56,704 nt of DNA from an uncultured Mediterranea sp. (GCA_945879145.1 CAMCUZ010000014.1:1-56704); one strand, 5' to 3'. Counted from the stretch's first letter, positions 31,949 through 40,961 are shown. The notes: generated by a model not told the origin, from the sequence alone. Program-made: numbers and translations.

Positions 31949-34402
31949 ATGAAGAAACCCCTACTCTACCTGCTGACAGCCGCCCTACTGGGCACACCAG
32001 CCTGGGCCAATGCCACAGCATCTACAGCATCTACAGCATCTACAGCATCCACAGCCCTCACGCCCGATACAAATCCTGCTGACACCATCAAGGTGGTGGA
32101 TGTAGAAGAGATTGTCATCATCGCCACCCCCAAGGAGAACCGGAAGCTGCGCGAACAGCCCACCTCGGTCACCCTGCTCTCGCAGCAGCAGATGCAAGAG
32201 GCACAGGTCAACGGCATCAAGACCCTCACCGCCGTAGTGCCCAACCTCTTCATCCCCGACTATGGCTCGCGCCTCACCTCGGCCGTCTATATCCGCGGCA
32301 TTGGCTCGCGCATCAACACCCCCTCGGTAGGCCTCTACGTGGACAACATCCCCTACATCAACCAGTCGGCCTTTGACTTTGGCTATGCCGACGTAGAGCG
32401 CATCGACGTGCTGCGCGGCCCACAGAGCACCCTCTATGGCCGCAACGCCATGGGCGGACTCATCAAGGTCCACACCAAGTCGCCCTTCAGCTACCAGGGC
32501 ACCGACCTGCGCCTGGGCGCTGCCACGCGCAACGACTACCACGCCTCGCTCACCCACTACCACCGCGTGAGCCCCCGCTTTGCCTTCTCCACCGGAGGCT
32601 ACTACGACTACCAGGGCGGATTCTTCCGCAACGCCACCCTCGGCGGCAAGAAGGTGGACGATGCACAGCGCATAGGCGGACGATTCCGCGGCATCTTGCT
32701 CCCCACCGACCGCTGGAAGCTCGACCTCAGCCTGAGCTACGAGTACAACGACCAGGGTGGCTATCCCTATTATTATATGGGCAGCGTCAATCCTGAGCAG
32801 CAAGCCGAGGCGCTGAAGCCCGCAATAGGCACCATCAGCAACAACGAGCCGGGCAGCTACCGACGCAACCTGCTCAACGCAGGCCTCAACCTGCAATACC
32901 AGGCAAGCAGCTTCACGCTGAGCGCCGTGACGGGTTACCAGTGGCTGAGCGACCGCATGTTCATCGACCAGGACTTCACCGCTGCACCCATCTACAACCT
33001 GGAGCAGAGGCAGCGCATCCACACCCTGAGCGAAGAGGTGGTGCTCAAGGCCAACCCCGGCAAGCGCTGGCAATGGACCACTGGCGCCTTCGGCTTCTAC
33101 CAGAACCTCCACACCAACGGCCCTGTGACCTTCCACCGCCAGGGCATCGACGAGATGATTGAGGGCAATGCCAACAGCGTCTTCAAGCGGCTGGCTGCCC
33201 AAAACCCCAAGATGCCCACCATGGAGCTGACGGTGAACAACGAGCAGCTGGGCGTGAGCGGCCGCTTCAAGACCCCCACCCTGAGCGGCGCCCTGTTCCA
33301 CCAATCCACCTTCAACGACCTGCTCACCCCCGGTCTGTCGCTCACCCTGGGTCTGCGCCTGGACTACGAAAAGCTGAAGATGGAGTACCTCTCGGCCGCC
33401 GACCCTACCGACCTCAGCTTTGCGGTGAAGATGGGCCCTATGAGCATTACCAACCAGAACCCCATGCAGGCTGAGGCTGCATATCAGGGTCAGCTCTCCA
33501 CCGACTACCTGCAACTGCTGCCCAAGGCCGCCCTGCAATATGAGTGGAGCAAGGGCAACAACCTCTATGCCTCGGTGGCCCGCGGCTACCGCTCGGGAGG
33601 TTACAACATACAGATGTTCAGCGACCTGGTCAGCGGCAAGCTGAGCAACACCATGATGGACGCTATTGCCGCCGACCCCAGCTTCAGCCGCTTTGGCGAG
33701 ATGATTGGCGGCATGAAGAAAGAGCTCCCCGAAGTGCGAGAGGCCACCTACTACAAGCCTGAATACAGTTGGAACTACGAGGTGGGCAGCCACCTCACCC
33801 TCTGGAATGGCCGACTCACAGCCGACCTGGCCGCCTACCTGATGGAGACACGCGACCAGCAGATCGCCCGCTTTGCCGAGAGCGGACTGGGACGCATCAC
33901 CGTCAATGCCGGACGCAGCCGCAGCCTGGGCGCCGAAGCAGCCCTCCAGGCAGCCCTCACCGAGGCACTGACCCTGCAGGCCGCCTACGGCTACACCTAC
34001 GCTACCTTCCGCCACTACGTCACGAACGACCGCCAGCAGACGGAGGTGGATTACCGCGGCCGCTACGTACCCTTTGTACCCAAGCACACCCTGAACGTGG
34101 GCGGCTCCTACCGCTGGCAGTTCAAGCGCAGCAAGTCCCTGCTCGACCGCATCGTGCTGAGCGCCAACTACCAGGCTGCCGGACGCATCTACTGGACAGA
34201 AGAGAACAACGCCAGCCAGGCCATCTACGGCACACTCAACGGCCGTCTGAGCCTGCAAAAGGGCAACGGACAGATTGACTTCTGGGTACGCAACGCGCTC
34301 AACAAGGAATATACCGCCTTCTATTTCGAGAGCGTAGGCAACGCCTTCCGCCAACTGTCGCGCCCCGTACAAGCCGGCATAGAGCTGCGCTGCCGCTTCT
34401 GA
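31949..34402 (+). CDS. TonB-dependent outer-membrane receptor
   Basis: The 817-residue receptor has a signal peptide (MKKPLLYLLTAALLGTPAWANA), a linker of Thr-Ala-Ser repeats, and a TonB-box-like region (VVDVEEIVIIA). The plug follows (LREQPTSVTLLSQQQMQEAQVNGIKTL to VERIDVLRGPQSTLYGRNAMGGLIKV), then a 22-strand barrel ending in Phe (RCRF). It lacks the N-terminal carboxypeptidase-like domain of SusC proteins, and no SusD gene follows. It is therefore more like siderophore, cobalamin or other small-ligand receptors. It is monocistronic with a terminator after it. The ligand is unknown. Confidence 0.92.
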   Translation: MKKPLLYLLTAALLGTPAWANATASTASTASTASTALTPDTNPADTIKVVDVEEIVIIATPKENRKLREQPTSVTLLSQQQMQEAQVNGIKTLTAVVPNLFIPDYGSRLTSAVYIRGIGSRINTPSVGLYVDNIPYINQSAFDFGYADVERIDVLRGPQSTLYGRNAMGGLIKVHTKSPFSYQGTDLRLGAATRNDYHASLTHYHRVSPRFAFSTGGYYDYQGGFFRNATLGGKKVDDAQRIGGRFRGILLPTDRWKLDLSLSYEYNDQGGYPYYYMGSVNPEQQAEALKPAIGTISNNEPGSYRRNLLNAGLNLQYQASSFTLSAVTGYQWLSDRMFIDQDFTAAPIYNLEQRQRIHTLSEEVVLKANPGKRWQWTTGAFGFYQNLHTNGPVTFHRQGIDEMIEGNANSVFKRLAAQNPKMPTMELTVNNEQLGVSGRFKTPTLSGALFHQSTFNDLLTPGLSLTLGLRLDYEKLKMEYLSAADPTDLSFAVKMGPMSITNQNPMQAEAAYQGQLSTDYLQLLPKAALQYEWSKGNNLYASVARGYRSGGYNIQMFSDLVSGKLSNTMMDAIAADPSFSRFGEMIGGMKKELPEVREATYYKPEYSWNYEVGSHLTLWNGRLTADLAAYLMETRDQQIARFAESGLGRITVNAGRSRSLGAEAALQAALTEALTLQAAYGYTYATFRHYVTNDRQQTEVDYRGRYVPFVPKHTLNVGGSYRWQFKRSKSLLDRIVLSANYQAAGRIYWTEENNASQAIYGTLNGRLSLQKGNGQIDFWVRNALNKEYTAFYFESVGNAFRQLSRPVQAGIELRCRF
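32015..32050. repeat. 9-bp coding repeat in the receptor gene
   Basis: Four units of ACAGCATCT (last one ACAGCATCC) encode (Thr-Ala-Ser)4 just after the signal peptide. Nine bases keep the frame, so copy-number change would alter linker length only. Confidence 0.85.
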
Positions 34403-34460
34403 GCCTCGACCAGCCAGCCTCCACATGACCCTATAGATGAAAACCCGATAATTCAACCCA

Positions 34461-34499
34461 GCGGATGCCCTCACCAGCAGAGCATCCGCTACTTTTTTC
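34461..34499 (+). terminator. Rho-independent terminator of the receptor gene
   Basis: AGCGGATGC (34461-34469) pairs exactly with GCATCCGCT (34483-34491), followed by ACTTTTTTC. It is 59 bp after the stop codon. Confidence 0.85.
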
Positions 34500-34831
34500 C
34501 CCGCCCCATCGTAACTAAGCCTCCCCTGTCACGCAGCTTAAGTTAAAATAGCACCATTCAGCCCACATACAGGTAGGCAAAAAACAAAACTGAAACTGAA
34601 ACTAACTGAAACCATTTCCCATAGTTCATGCAAAAGCAATCCCATGCGAACGGAAAAAGATGCCTGTTCGCACGAGGCTGCATCGTACTATTCATCCCAA
34701 GAAAAAAAGAGGTGGAGGCCACGGTAAGTGCATCATACACGAAGGCACCCCAGCATAGTGCTAAAGGCTGTCGAAATGCTGATAATGTCGTCTGGATAAC
34801 GAATTTCCAGTTTTCGTTCTAAGAGATTAGC

Positions 34832-34907
34832 CTGTAGGGGCGGAATATCTTCCGCCCGTAAGCCGCAAGACGGGTGCATTCGGGCGGAAAATATTCCGCC
34901 CCTACAG
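34832..34907. repeat. REP/BIME-like palindromic element, copy 2
   Basis: Exact 17-bp inverted arms CTGTAGGGGCGGAATAT (34832-34848) and ATATTCCGCCCCTACAG (34891-34907). The inner palindromes GGCGGAATATCTTCCGCC and GGGCGGAAAATATTCCGCCC sit at the two ends. Confidence 0.85.
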
Positions 34908-35132
34908 TGGATTAATCACAAATTCCTCTCTCTCAAACGTCGTTCAGCAGCCCTACAGAGGTGCAATGCGAGCCGGGTTTGCGGGGATTCTATTTATCGA
35001 AATCTGCGGACCAAATGCTTTAAAACCATTGTATGCCCCCTCAATGATCATACCTTCTCCAGCAGTCATTCATCCCCCATTTTTCTCAAAAGTGTTTCAG
35101 TATTTCAGATTTCAGTTTTGTTTTCGACACCT

Positions 35133-35160
35133 TAATCACTAATCACTAAACGCTAATCAC
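35133..35160. repeat. TAATCAC heptamer array, locus 3
   Basis: Units TAATCAC, TAATCAC, TAAACGC, TAATCAC. The 30-odd bases before it (about 35100-35126) match those before the array at 719. Confidence 0.75.
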
Positions 35161-35280
35161 CTCGAGTTTCCCACACCAACAGAAGCGGCATTAGTGGGGA
35201 TTAACTCTCGATTTTTAGTGTGATACAATTTGTATAAAGGCTTATCGCTCTTGATGCATATTCTGGGGAGATACTTGTGC

Positions 35281-36078
35281 TTACTTCACAAATCCAGGAG
35301 CAGGGAGGTGCATGCCGTAGATCGTGAGATGGTTTTCGCGTGCATAGTTCAGTATGCGCTGGCGCGACTGACGGGCTGCATCGGCATCCATGTCGTAGGA
35401 AGGACAGTATTCAGGATGCCTCAGTTGGAGCGCGGCACCGTGGATGAGATCGGCGATAATGAGTAGGCTGTCTTTCTGAAACAGGGTATGGCCGGGAGTA
35501 TGACCGTAGGCGGCAATTGAAAGCACTCCTCCTTCGAGCGTGTCACCAGCCTCGAAGAGATGCAGGCGCTCTTTGTAAGCCTCAAGCACACTTTTCGCCA
35601 ATTGGGTATGGTCACCCTCCATAGCCTGCCAGGCTTCGGCCTCTACACGGTTGACATAGAGATGAGCCTTCGGGAAGGTAACCTGGCCCTCCTTCAGCAG
35701 ACCTCCGATGTGATCGGGATGGAGGTGTGTGATGTAGATAAGCTCGAGCTCCTCGGGCTTCACCTTCAACTCCTTCAGTTTGGAAAGGAGTTGGCTAAAG
35801 GGTGCGCCAAGACCGGCATCGAGCAGTATGTTCTTCCCCCCTGTCTGGAGCAAAAAGCAATTCATGCCCGAAGGAACTCCCTCCTGAAGTCCTAACGCAT
35901 TCCATAGCGAGTCGGGCACTTCGGGGTAGAGCGCATGAGGCTGCAGGTTTCCTCCTAGCTTATCTTCTATCCAGGTGATGGTAGTAGGCTGCTCATCGCT
36001 GGCAGCTGTTTTCTGGTTCTTCGGTGCGCAGGCTGCCATCATAAGCAGACATGCAGCGAATGGAGTGATTGCTTTCAT
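35281..36078 (-). CDS. MBL-fold metallohydrolase lipoprotein
   Basis: The protein of about 265 residues is exported as a lipoprotein (lipobox ending at Cys17, LMMAAC). The metallo-beta-lactamase fold is shown by THLHPDHIGG (the HxHxDH zinc motif), YGHTPGHT and DLIHGAA, which supply the remaining ligands. N-terminal YPEVPDSLWNALG... and GMNCFLLQTGGKNILLDAG resemble lactonase-type members. The substrate is unknown. Start 36078 gives the cleanest lipoprotein signal; ATG 36087 is close. Longer starts lie upstream of the -7 box. It is on the same strand as the choloylglycine-hydrolase gene but separated by a strong hairpin. Confidence 0.87.
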   Translation of the reverse strand: MKAITPFAACLLMMAACAPKNQKTAASDEQPTTITWIEDKLGGNLQPHALYPEVPDSLWNALGLQEGVPSGMNCFLLQTGGKNILLDAGLGAPFSQLLSKLKELKVKPEELELIYITHLHPDHIGGLLKEGQVTFPKAHLYVNRVEAEAWQAMEGDHTQLAKSVLEAYKERLHLFEAGDTLEGGVLSIAAYGHTPGHTLFQKDSLLIIADLIHGAALQLRHPEYCPSYDMDADAARQSRQRILNYARENHLTIYGMHLPAPGFVK

Positions 36079-36135
36079 AGAGTACATGTTTAAATTCGGA
36101 ACCGTAGCAGGAATGGGGGGCCTGCAATACGGTGA

Positions 36136-36143
36136 CAAAGATA
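36136..36143 (-). promoter_or_regulatory. -7 box of the MBL lipoprotein gene
   Basis: TATCTTTG on the minus strand, 57 bp before the start, is a full -7 match. The -33 position lies next to or inside the inverted repeat at 36161-36202 and has no TTTG at exact spacing, so control by a factor binding that repeat is possible. Confidence 0.55.
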
Positions 36144-36160
36144 CAAATTTATAGCACAAA

Positions 36161-36202
36161 AATAATGCAACAAATACAGATTTCTGTATCTATTGCATTA
36201 TT
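36161..36202. repeat. Interrupted perfect inverted repeat
   Basis: AATAATGCAA (36161-36170) pairs exactly with TTGCATTATT (36193-36202), and ATACAG (36174-36179) with CTGTAT (36184-36189), leaving a 4-base loop. On the minus strand it ends in a T-rich stretch, so it could terminate the choloylglycine-hydrolase transcript. Its position just upstream of the MBL gene's -7 box also suits an operator. Confidence 0.8.
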
Positions 36203-36259
36203 TTGTTCAGATGCAGGTGCAAACCGACGTAGCCATCATGGGATGCAGCTCTACTTGCT

Positions 36260-37330
36260 TCACCAACGCAACATCTTGACAGGCTCCTCTTCGCCATCGT
36301 CGAGCGGACAGCTGGCATAGGCTGCGGTAGTGAAGTCGATGCTGTGCAGGTCAATGCAGCGGATGGTGCTTTGCTGAGCCGTACGATAATAGACGCGCAA
36401 GGCGGTCAAGTCGATGACCGACGTCCATTGTGTGGCACTCAGCATATCGGGGCTCTCATACATCGGATGCTCCAATCCTACAGGCACATCAAAGCTGTTG
36501 AGCAGGTGGAAACAGAGCCTCACGGCACTCCATCCATCGGGCTGGATGGGGGCAGTCTGCCGCAACATAGCAGCCCGTACAAAGCGACTGGGTGAGGTCA
36601 TATCTCCAGGCAGTCCCAGCATGCCCGAACTGCCACTGATGGGGCGAAGCGTGAAATTACCCACCATACCTATGGGAGCATCGCCGGGATAGAGGTTGAC
36701 GTAGTTGTTGAGGTTGGTCAGGTGCCAGGCAAAACCTGGTCCGTTAGCCAACACGCCGACGGAATTGGTAAACCAGTGCTGCTCACCGCCCACAATCTCA
36801 AGCACCTCTTGCCGACCTTCGGCATCAGCCAGTCGCCAATGAATGACCGACCCCTCGTTCAGCCCCACAATATGGAGCTGCCTCAGTCCCTGCTTCACCT
36901 CGTCGATGGTGGCACATTGCGTCAGCATCCAAGCGGTAAGCTGCAGGTCACCCACCGTTTCGGATGCCCGTGCCGGCTGATAACTTTCGTAGCTTCCATA
37001 GCGGGGGAAGAAGAATAGCCCTACAGAGAGTCCCCGCTCGTTGATACCCTCTGCAATAAAATCTGGTTGACTCACAGCCAACCCCACTGCCCCCCAACGT
37101 GCCTTCAGCGTGGAGCCCACCTTTCCGTCGGGCAACATCATCTGCATCTCATGTCCACGAGGGATGCATACGGCATAGCTTGGCAACCGTTCGCGAGCCC
37201 ACTCGATGGTGCGCCCCTGCACCCTACTTCCATCCTTTGCCACTAAAGCAATACCCGTGCATCCCCATGCTGAAGATGCCCCACCCTGTGCTGCACAAAG
37301 CATCAACAGACCCATCATCCATTTCTTCAT
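36260..37330 (-). CDS. Choloylglycine hydrolase-family amidase, secreted
   Basis: This is an N-terminal-nucleophile hydrolase of the bile salt hydrolase/penicillin V acylase family. A signal peptide (MKKWMMGLLMLCAAQGGASSAWG) precedes the nucleophile Cys, which export would expose as the new N-terminus (CTGIALVAKDGSRVQGRTIEW). Family landmarks include Arg and Glu of GRTIEW, NERGLSVG, NSVGVLANGP, LNNY and SRFVRA. About 356 residues. It could deconjugate bile salts, but the family also cleaves penicillin V and acyl-homoserine lactones, and specificity is not readable here. The ATG at 37330 is preferred over a GTG two codons upstream. It is monocistronic. Confidence 0.88.
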   Translation of the reverse strand: MKKWMMGLLMLCAAQGGASSAWGCTGIALVAKDGSRVQGRTIEWARERLPSYAVCIPRGHEMQMMLPDGKVGSTLKARWGAVGLAVSQPDFIAEGINERGLSVGLFFFPRYGSYESYQPARASETVGDLQLTAWMLTQCATIDEVKQGLRQLHIVGLNEGSVIHWRLADAEGRQEVLEIVGGEQHWFTNSVGVLANGPGFAWHLTNLNNYVNLYPGDAPIGMVGNFTLRPISGSSGMLGLPGDMTSPSRFVRAAMLRQTAPIQPDGWSAVRLCFHLLNSFDVPVGLEHPMYESPDMLSATQWTSVIDLTALRVYYRTAQQSTIRCIDLHSIDFTTAAYASCPLDDGEEEPVKMLRW

Positions 37331-37455
37331 AACCATTCTCCTTCTTATCTATTTGATGTGAATAAATCTTCACTCATACAACAAGAAGCGAAGTAATTAT
37401 GTTCGCTTTCAGCGGATTAAAAAAATGGGAGGAGCTTCAGCAACATGCCAAAAAA

Positions 37456-37502
37456 GGGGTAACCTGTACCGTACTGGATACGACGGTAATCAGGTCACCC
37501 CC
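37456..37502 (-). terminator. Terminator of the serC-serA-DUF1015 operon
   Basis: An imperfect stem of about 15 bp pairs GGGGT-ACCTG-TACCG on the left with CGGTA-CAGGT-ACCCC on the right. Read on the minus strand it is followed directly by a T-run (CCCCTTTTTTGG). Confidence 0.75.
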
Positions 37503-37527
37503 TATGGAATCTAAGTGAAGATGCGCT

Positions 37528-38775
37528 TTATGACAGTTTGTGGATAATCAGTCCGCTGCGCAATTTGGGTTCAAACCAAGTGGTCTTCGGCGGCATGATG
37601 TTGCCTGTATCAGCTATGTCCATCAGTTGCTTCATGCTGACAGGATAGAGCGCCAGGGCTACCTTCATCTCTCCGCTATCCACACGACGCTTCAGCTCAC
37701 CCAATCCACGAATACCACCTACAAAGTCAATGCGCTTGTCGGAACGCAAGTCCTTGATACCCAAAATCTGGTCCAGAATCAGGTTGGATGAGATGGTGAC
37801 ATCAAGCACACCAATGGGATCATTGTCATCGTAGGTACCCGGCTTGGCCGTAAGGCTGTACCACTTGCCCTCGAGATAGAGGGAGAAGTTGTGTAATGCA
37901 GCAGGCTTGTAGATTTCCGCACCCTTCTCCTCTACGTCGAAGTGCTCGGCTACAGCCTTCAGGAACTCATCGGCCGTCAGTCCATTAAGGTCCTTCACTA
38001 CGCGGTTATAGTCGATGATGGTGAGTTGATTGGCAGGGAAGCAAACAGCCATGAAGTAATTGTACTCTTCATTCCCTTTATGGTTGGGGTTCTGCTTGGC
38101 CTTCTCTGCACCTACAAGAGCAGCAGCAGCACTACGGTGGTGACCGTCGGCTATGTAGAGTGCCGGCATCTTGGCAAACTCAGCCGTAATGGTAGCTATA
38201 TCCTCGGCCTTGTCGATAATCCAGAAGGTATGACCAAAGCCATCGCCAGGGGCGATGAAGTCATAGACCGGTTTTTCAGCCGTATAGCGGGCAATGATGG
38301 CATCGAGTGTGGCATTGTCGGGATAGGCAAAGAAGACGGGCTCAATATTGGCGTTGTTGACACGCACATGCTTCATGCGGTCTTCCTCCTTGTCACGACG
38401 GGTCAGCTCATGCTTCTTGATGGTACCGTTCATGTAGTCGGGCACGTAGGCTCCCACCACCAGTCCATACTGCGTCTTACCGTTCATGGTCTGGGCATAG
38501 ATGTAGTAGTTCTCCTTCTCATCCTGTACCAGCCATCCCTTGTCCTGGAACATCTGGAAGTTTTCTGTAGCCTTCTGATAGACCCGAGGGTCGTGTTCAT
38601 CCGTTCCTTCGGGGAAATCGATTTCGGGTTTGATAATATGATAGAGCGACTTCTCATTGCCCGCAGCTTCGGCACGTGCTTCAGCCGAGTTGAGCACATC
38701 GTAGGGGCGTGAAGCCACCTGCTCTACCAACTCTTGGGGAGGACGAATGCCTCTGAATGGTTTGATTGTTGCCAT
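37528..38775 (-). CDS. DUF1015-family protein
   Basis: The 415-residue soluble protein begins IKPFRGIRPPQELVEQVASRPYDVLNSAEA, the hallmark of DUF1015 (SpoIIIE-associated 'HTH-like' family in older annotation). LYIADGHHRSAAA at about 200 resembles ParB/Srx-type nucleotide-binding motifs. It is regularly the third gene after serC and serA in Bacteroidales, as here (21-bp gap), and may act in serine or phosphoserine metabolism; the biochemical role is not one I can state. Confidence 0.88.
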   Translation of the reverse strand: MATIKPFRGIRPPQELVEQVASRPYDVLNSAEARAEAAGNEKSLYHIIKPEIDFPEGTDEHDPRVYQKATENFQMFQDKGWLVQDEKENYYIYAQTMNGKTQYGLVVGAYVPDYMNGTIKKHELTRRDKEEDRMKHVRVNNANIEPVFFAYPDNATLDAIIARYTAEKPVYDFIAPGDGFGHTFWIIDKAEDIATITAEFAKMPALYIADGHHRSAAAALVGAEKAKQNPNHKGNEEYNYFMAVCFPANQLTIIDYNRVVKDLNGLTADEFLKAVAEHFDVEEKGAEIYKPAALHNFSLYLEGKWYSLTAKPGTYDDNDPIGVLDVTISSNLILDQILGIKDLRSDKRIDFVGGIRGLGELKRRVDSGEMKVALALYPVSMKQLMDIADTGNIMPPKTTWFEPKLRSGLIIHKLS

Positions 38776-38796
38776 AGCGGATTGGTATCTATCGGT

Positions 38797-39717
38797 TTAT
38801 TTATTGACTCTGAATTTCTCGCAGCCATCCTTCAAGAAGCCCACAATCTGCTTGGCGGCAGCAATACCGGCATTGATATTGGCCTCGGCCGTCTGAGCAC
38901 CCATCTTCTTGGGTGTAGAGAAGTAGCGACCTGCAAACTGCTCAGCGAACTCAGCATGGTGAGCAGGCATAATGTCGGTGACATACTTCAAGTCAGCCCG
39001 ATCGTTGAGAAGACGTATAAGGTCGGCTTCGTGAATCACCTCCTTACGGGCCGTGTTCACCAGCACACCATTCTTCGGCATACGGTTCACCAGGTCGTAG
39101 TTAATGGATTCCTTGGTCTCGGGCGTAGCAGGTATGTGGAGCGACACCACGTTGCAGGTGGCATAGAGTTCCTCTACGCTATCCACAGCCTTCACACCAT
39201 CCTTCTCGATCACCTCCTTGGGACAGAAGGCATCGTATGCGTAGATTTCCATACCAAATCCCTTGGCGATACGGGCTACGTTGCGGCCCACATTGCCAAA
39301 GGCATGGATACCCAGCTTCTTACCTTTCAGCTCCGTACCCGAGGTGCCATTATACATATTGCGAACGGCCATCACCATCATACCAAAAGCCAACTCGGCT
39401 ACGGCATTCGAGTTCTGACCCGGTGTATTCATCACGCATACATTGTGAGCCGTTGCAGCAGCCAGATCGACATTGTCGTAACCAGCACCAGCGCGGACCA
39501 CAATCTTCAGCTGCTTGGCAGCATCGAGCACCTCTGCATCGACCACATCACTGCGGATGATGACCGCATCTACATCCTTCACAGCTTCCAGCAGTTTGGC
39601 CTTTTCACCATACTTTTCGAGCAGTACCAGTTCATATCCGGCAGCTTCAATCTCTTTACGAATGCCGTCAACCGCCACTTTGGCAAACGGCTTATCAGTT
39701 GCAACTAAGATTTTCAT
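38797..39717 (-). CDS. serA: D-3-phosphoglycerate dehydrogenase
   Basis: SerA oxidises 3-phosphoglycerate to 3-phosphohydroxypyruvate with NAD+, the first step of serine synthesis. The 306-residue form has the catalytic and NAD domains only, without the C-terminal ACT domain that gives serine feedback in many bacteria. The Rossmann motif is LGIHAFGNVGRNVARIAKGFGM, the Arg-Glu pair lies in RAGAGYDNVD and VVSLHIPATPETK, and the catalytic His is in MPAHHAEFA. Start at 39717 (MKILVATDKPFAKVA); longer starts run through an intergenic hairpin. It is between serC and DUF1015. Confidence 0.93.
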   Translation of the reverse strand: MKILVATDKPFAKVAVDGIRKEIEAAGYELVLLEKYGEKAKLLEAVKDVDAVIIRSDVVDAEVLDAAKQLKIVVRAGAGYDNVDLAAATAHNVCVMNTPGQNSNAVAELAFGMMVMAVRNMYNGTSGTELKGKKLGIHAFGNVGRNVARIAKGFGMEIYAYDAFCPKEVIEKDGVKAVDSVEELYATCNVVSLHIPATPETKESINYDLVNRMPKNGVLVNTARKEVIHEADLIRLLNDRADLKYVTDIMPAHHAEFAEQFAGRYFSTPKKMGAQTAEANINAGIAAAKQIVGFLKDGCEKFRVNK

Positions 39718-39739
39718 TCTATTCAGCTTTAAAAAGGAG

Positions 39740-39823
39740 TCACCACAGATTACCCGAGGATGCGCAGGAGATCGAGTGAAAGCATCAGCCCTACCCTGCT
39801 GCAACTCATTTAATCTGTGGTGA
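39740..39823. repeat. Inverted repeat between serC and serA
   Basis: TCACCACAGATTA (39740-39752) and TAATCTGTGGTGA (39811-39823) are exact inverted copies about 58 bp apart, starting 10 bp after the serC stop codon. On the minus strand a CTCCTTTTT follows the stem, so partial termination or mRNA stabilisation inside the operon is plausible. Confidence 0.75.
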
Positions 39824-39833
39824 ACAGCATGAT

Positions 39834-40907
39834 TTATTTTACGTGAAGTTTCTCAAATTCCTGCATGCAGTCAATCAGTGCCTGCACGCTCTCCTTCGGC
39901 ATGGCATTGTAGCATGATGCGCGGAAACCGCCCACTGAACGGTGACCCTTGATACCTACCATACCTCTTTCCGTAGCAAACTTCAAGAAGTCAGCCTCCA
40001 GTTCCTTGTATTCAGGAGCCATCACGAAGCAGATGTTCATGCGTGAACGGTCTTCAGGCTTGGCTGTACCTACGAAGAGCTTGTTGCGGTCAATCTCGCC
40101 ATACAGCATGTCGGCCTTCTCAATGGCACGGCGTTCCATCTCCTTGACACCACCCTGGGCCTTAATCCAGCGCAACGTCAGCAGCGCAGCATAGATAGGC
40201 AATACGGGTGGCGTATTAAACATTGAGCCACCGTCGATGTGGGTCTGATAGTTCAGCATCGTGGGGATGTAGCGCGACACCTTACCTACACAGTCGTTCT
40301 TTACAATGACAAAGGTTACACCGGCAGGAGCCAGGTTCTTCTGTGCGCCACCATAGATGCAGATGTACTTGGAAACATCAATCGGACGAGAGAAGATATC
40401 CGACGACATGTCGGCAATCATCGGTACATTGACGTTCAGGTCTTCCTTGATTTCTGTACCATAGATGGTATTGTTGGTCGTGATGTGGAAGTAATCTACA
40501 TCAGCAGGAATCTCATAATCCTTGGGGATATAGGTGTAGGTTGCTTCAGCCGAAGAGGCTACCTCAACCACTTCACCGAAAGCTTTAGCCTCTTTCATGG
40601 CCTTCTTGGCCCACACACCGGTATTGAGGTAAGCGGCTTTCTTCTCCAAGAAATTATAGGGAATCATGCAGAATTCCAGGCTTGCGCCTCCACCCAAGAA
40701 GAGCACAGAGTTGCCTTCGGGAATATTCAGAAGTTCCTTAAAGAGAGCTACAGCCTCGTCAACCACTGGTTGGAAATCCTTGGCACGATGGCTGATTTCC
40801 ATAATTGAAAGACCAGAACCATTGAAATCTAATACAGCTTTTGCTGTGTCCTCAATGACTTCGCGCGGAAGGATGGAGGGTCCTGCATTAAAGTTATGCT
40901 TTTTCAT
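39834..40907 (-). CDS. serC: Phosphoserine aminotransferase
   Basis: This PLP enzyme converts 3-phosphohydroxypyruvate and glutamate to phosphoserine. The 357-residue protein starts [17 protein letters not shown], the family N-terminus. The PLP lysine is in [18 protein letters not shown] near 195, and [19 protein letters not shown] and [13 protein letters not shown] are typical. It is the first gene of the serine operon. Longer starts to 40991 overlap the promoter and are rejected. Phosphoserine phosphatase is not in this window. Confidence 0.95.
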   Translation of the reverse strand: MKKHNFNAGPSILPREVIEDTAKAVLDFNGSGLSIMEISHRAKDFQPVVDEAVALFKELLNIPEGNSVLFLGGGASLEFCMIPYNFLEKKAAYLNTGVWAKKAMKEAKAFGEVVEVASSAEATYTYIPKDYEIPADVDYFHITTNNTIYGTEIKEDLNVNVPMIADMSSDIFSRPIDVSKYICIYGGAQKNLAPAGVTFVIVKNDCVGKVSRYIPTMLNYQTHIDGGSMFNTPPVLPIYAALLTLRWIKAQGGVKEMERRAIEKADMLYGEIDRNKLFVGTAKPEDRSRMNICFVMAPEYKELEADFLKFATERGMVGIKGHRSVGGFRASCYNAMPKESVQALIDCMQEFEKLHVK

Positions 40908-40961
40908 TGCAACAATAATTGTTTGGTTATACATTTCTTTATTCGTTGTCCTTAGACATTG

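Larger units (their letters stand above)
34500..35280. other. Gene-free region with two repeat elements
   Basis: I see no credible gene. It contains the second REP-like element (34832-34907) and the second copy of the TTTCAG-plus-heptamer repeat (about 35094-35160). A 64-codon frame at 34628-34822 has no promoter or recognisable protein. The rest shows nothing I can name. Confidence 0.6.

Noticed and set aside
31949..34402. SusC-type glycan receptor
   Set aside because: No carboxypeptidase-like N-terminal domain and no SusD gene downstream; a terminator follows directly.
31985..34474. 829-codon open frame antisense to the TonB receptor gene
   Set aside because: It is a shadow of a GC-rich gene: low-complexity Val/Ala/Gly-rich product with no domain, while the plus-strand frame is a full receptor with signal peptide, plug and terminal Phe.
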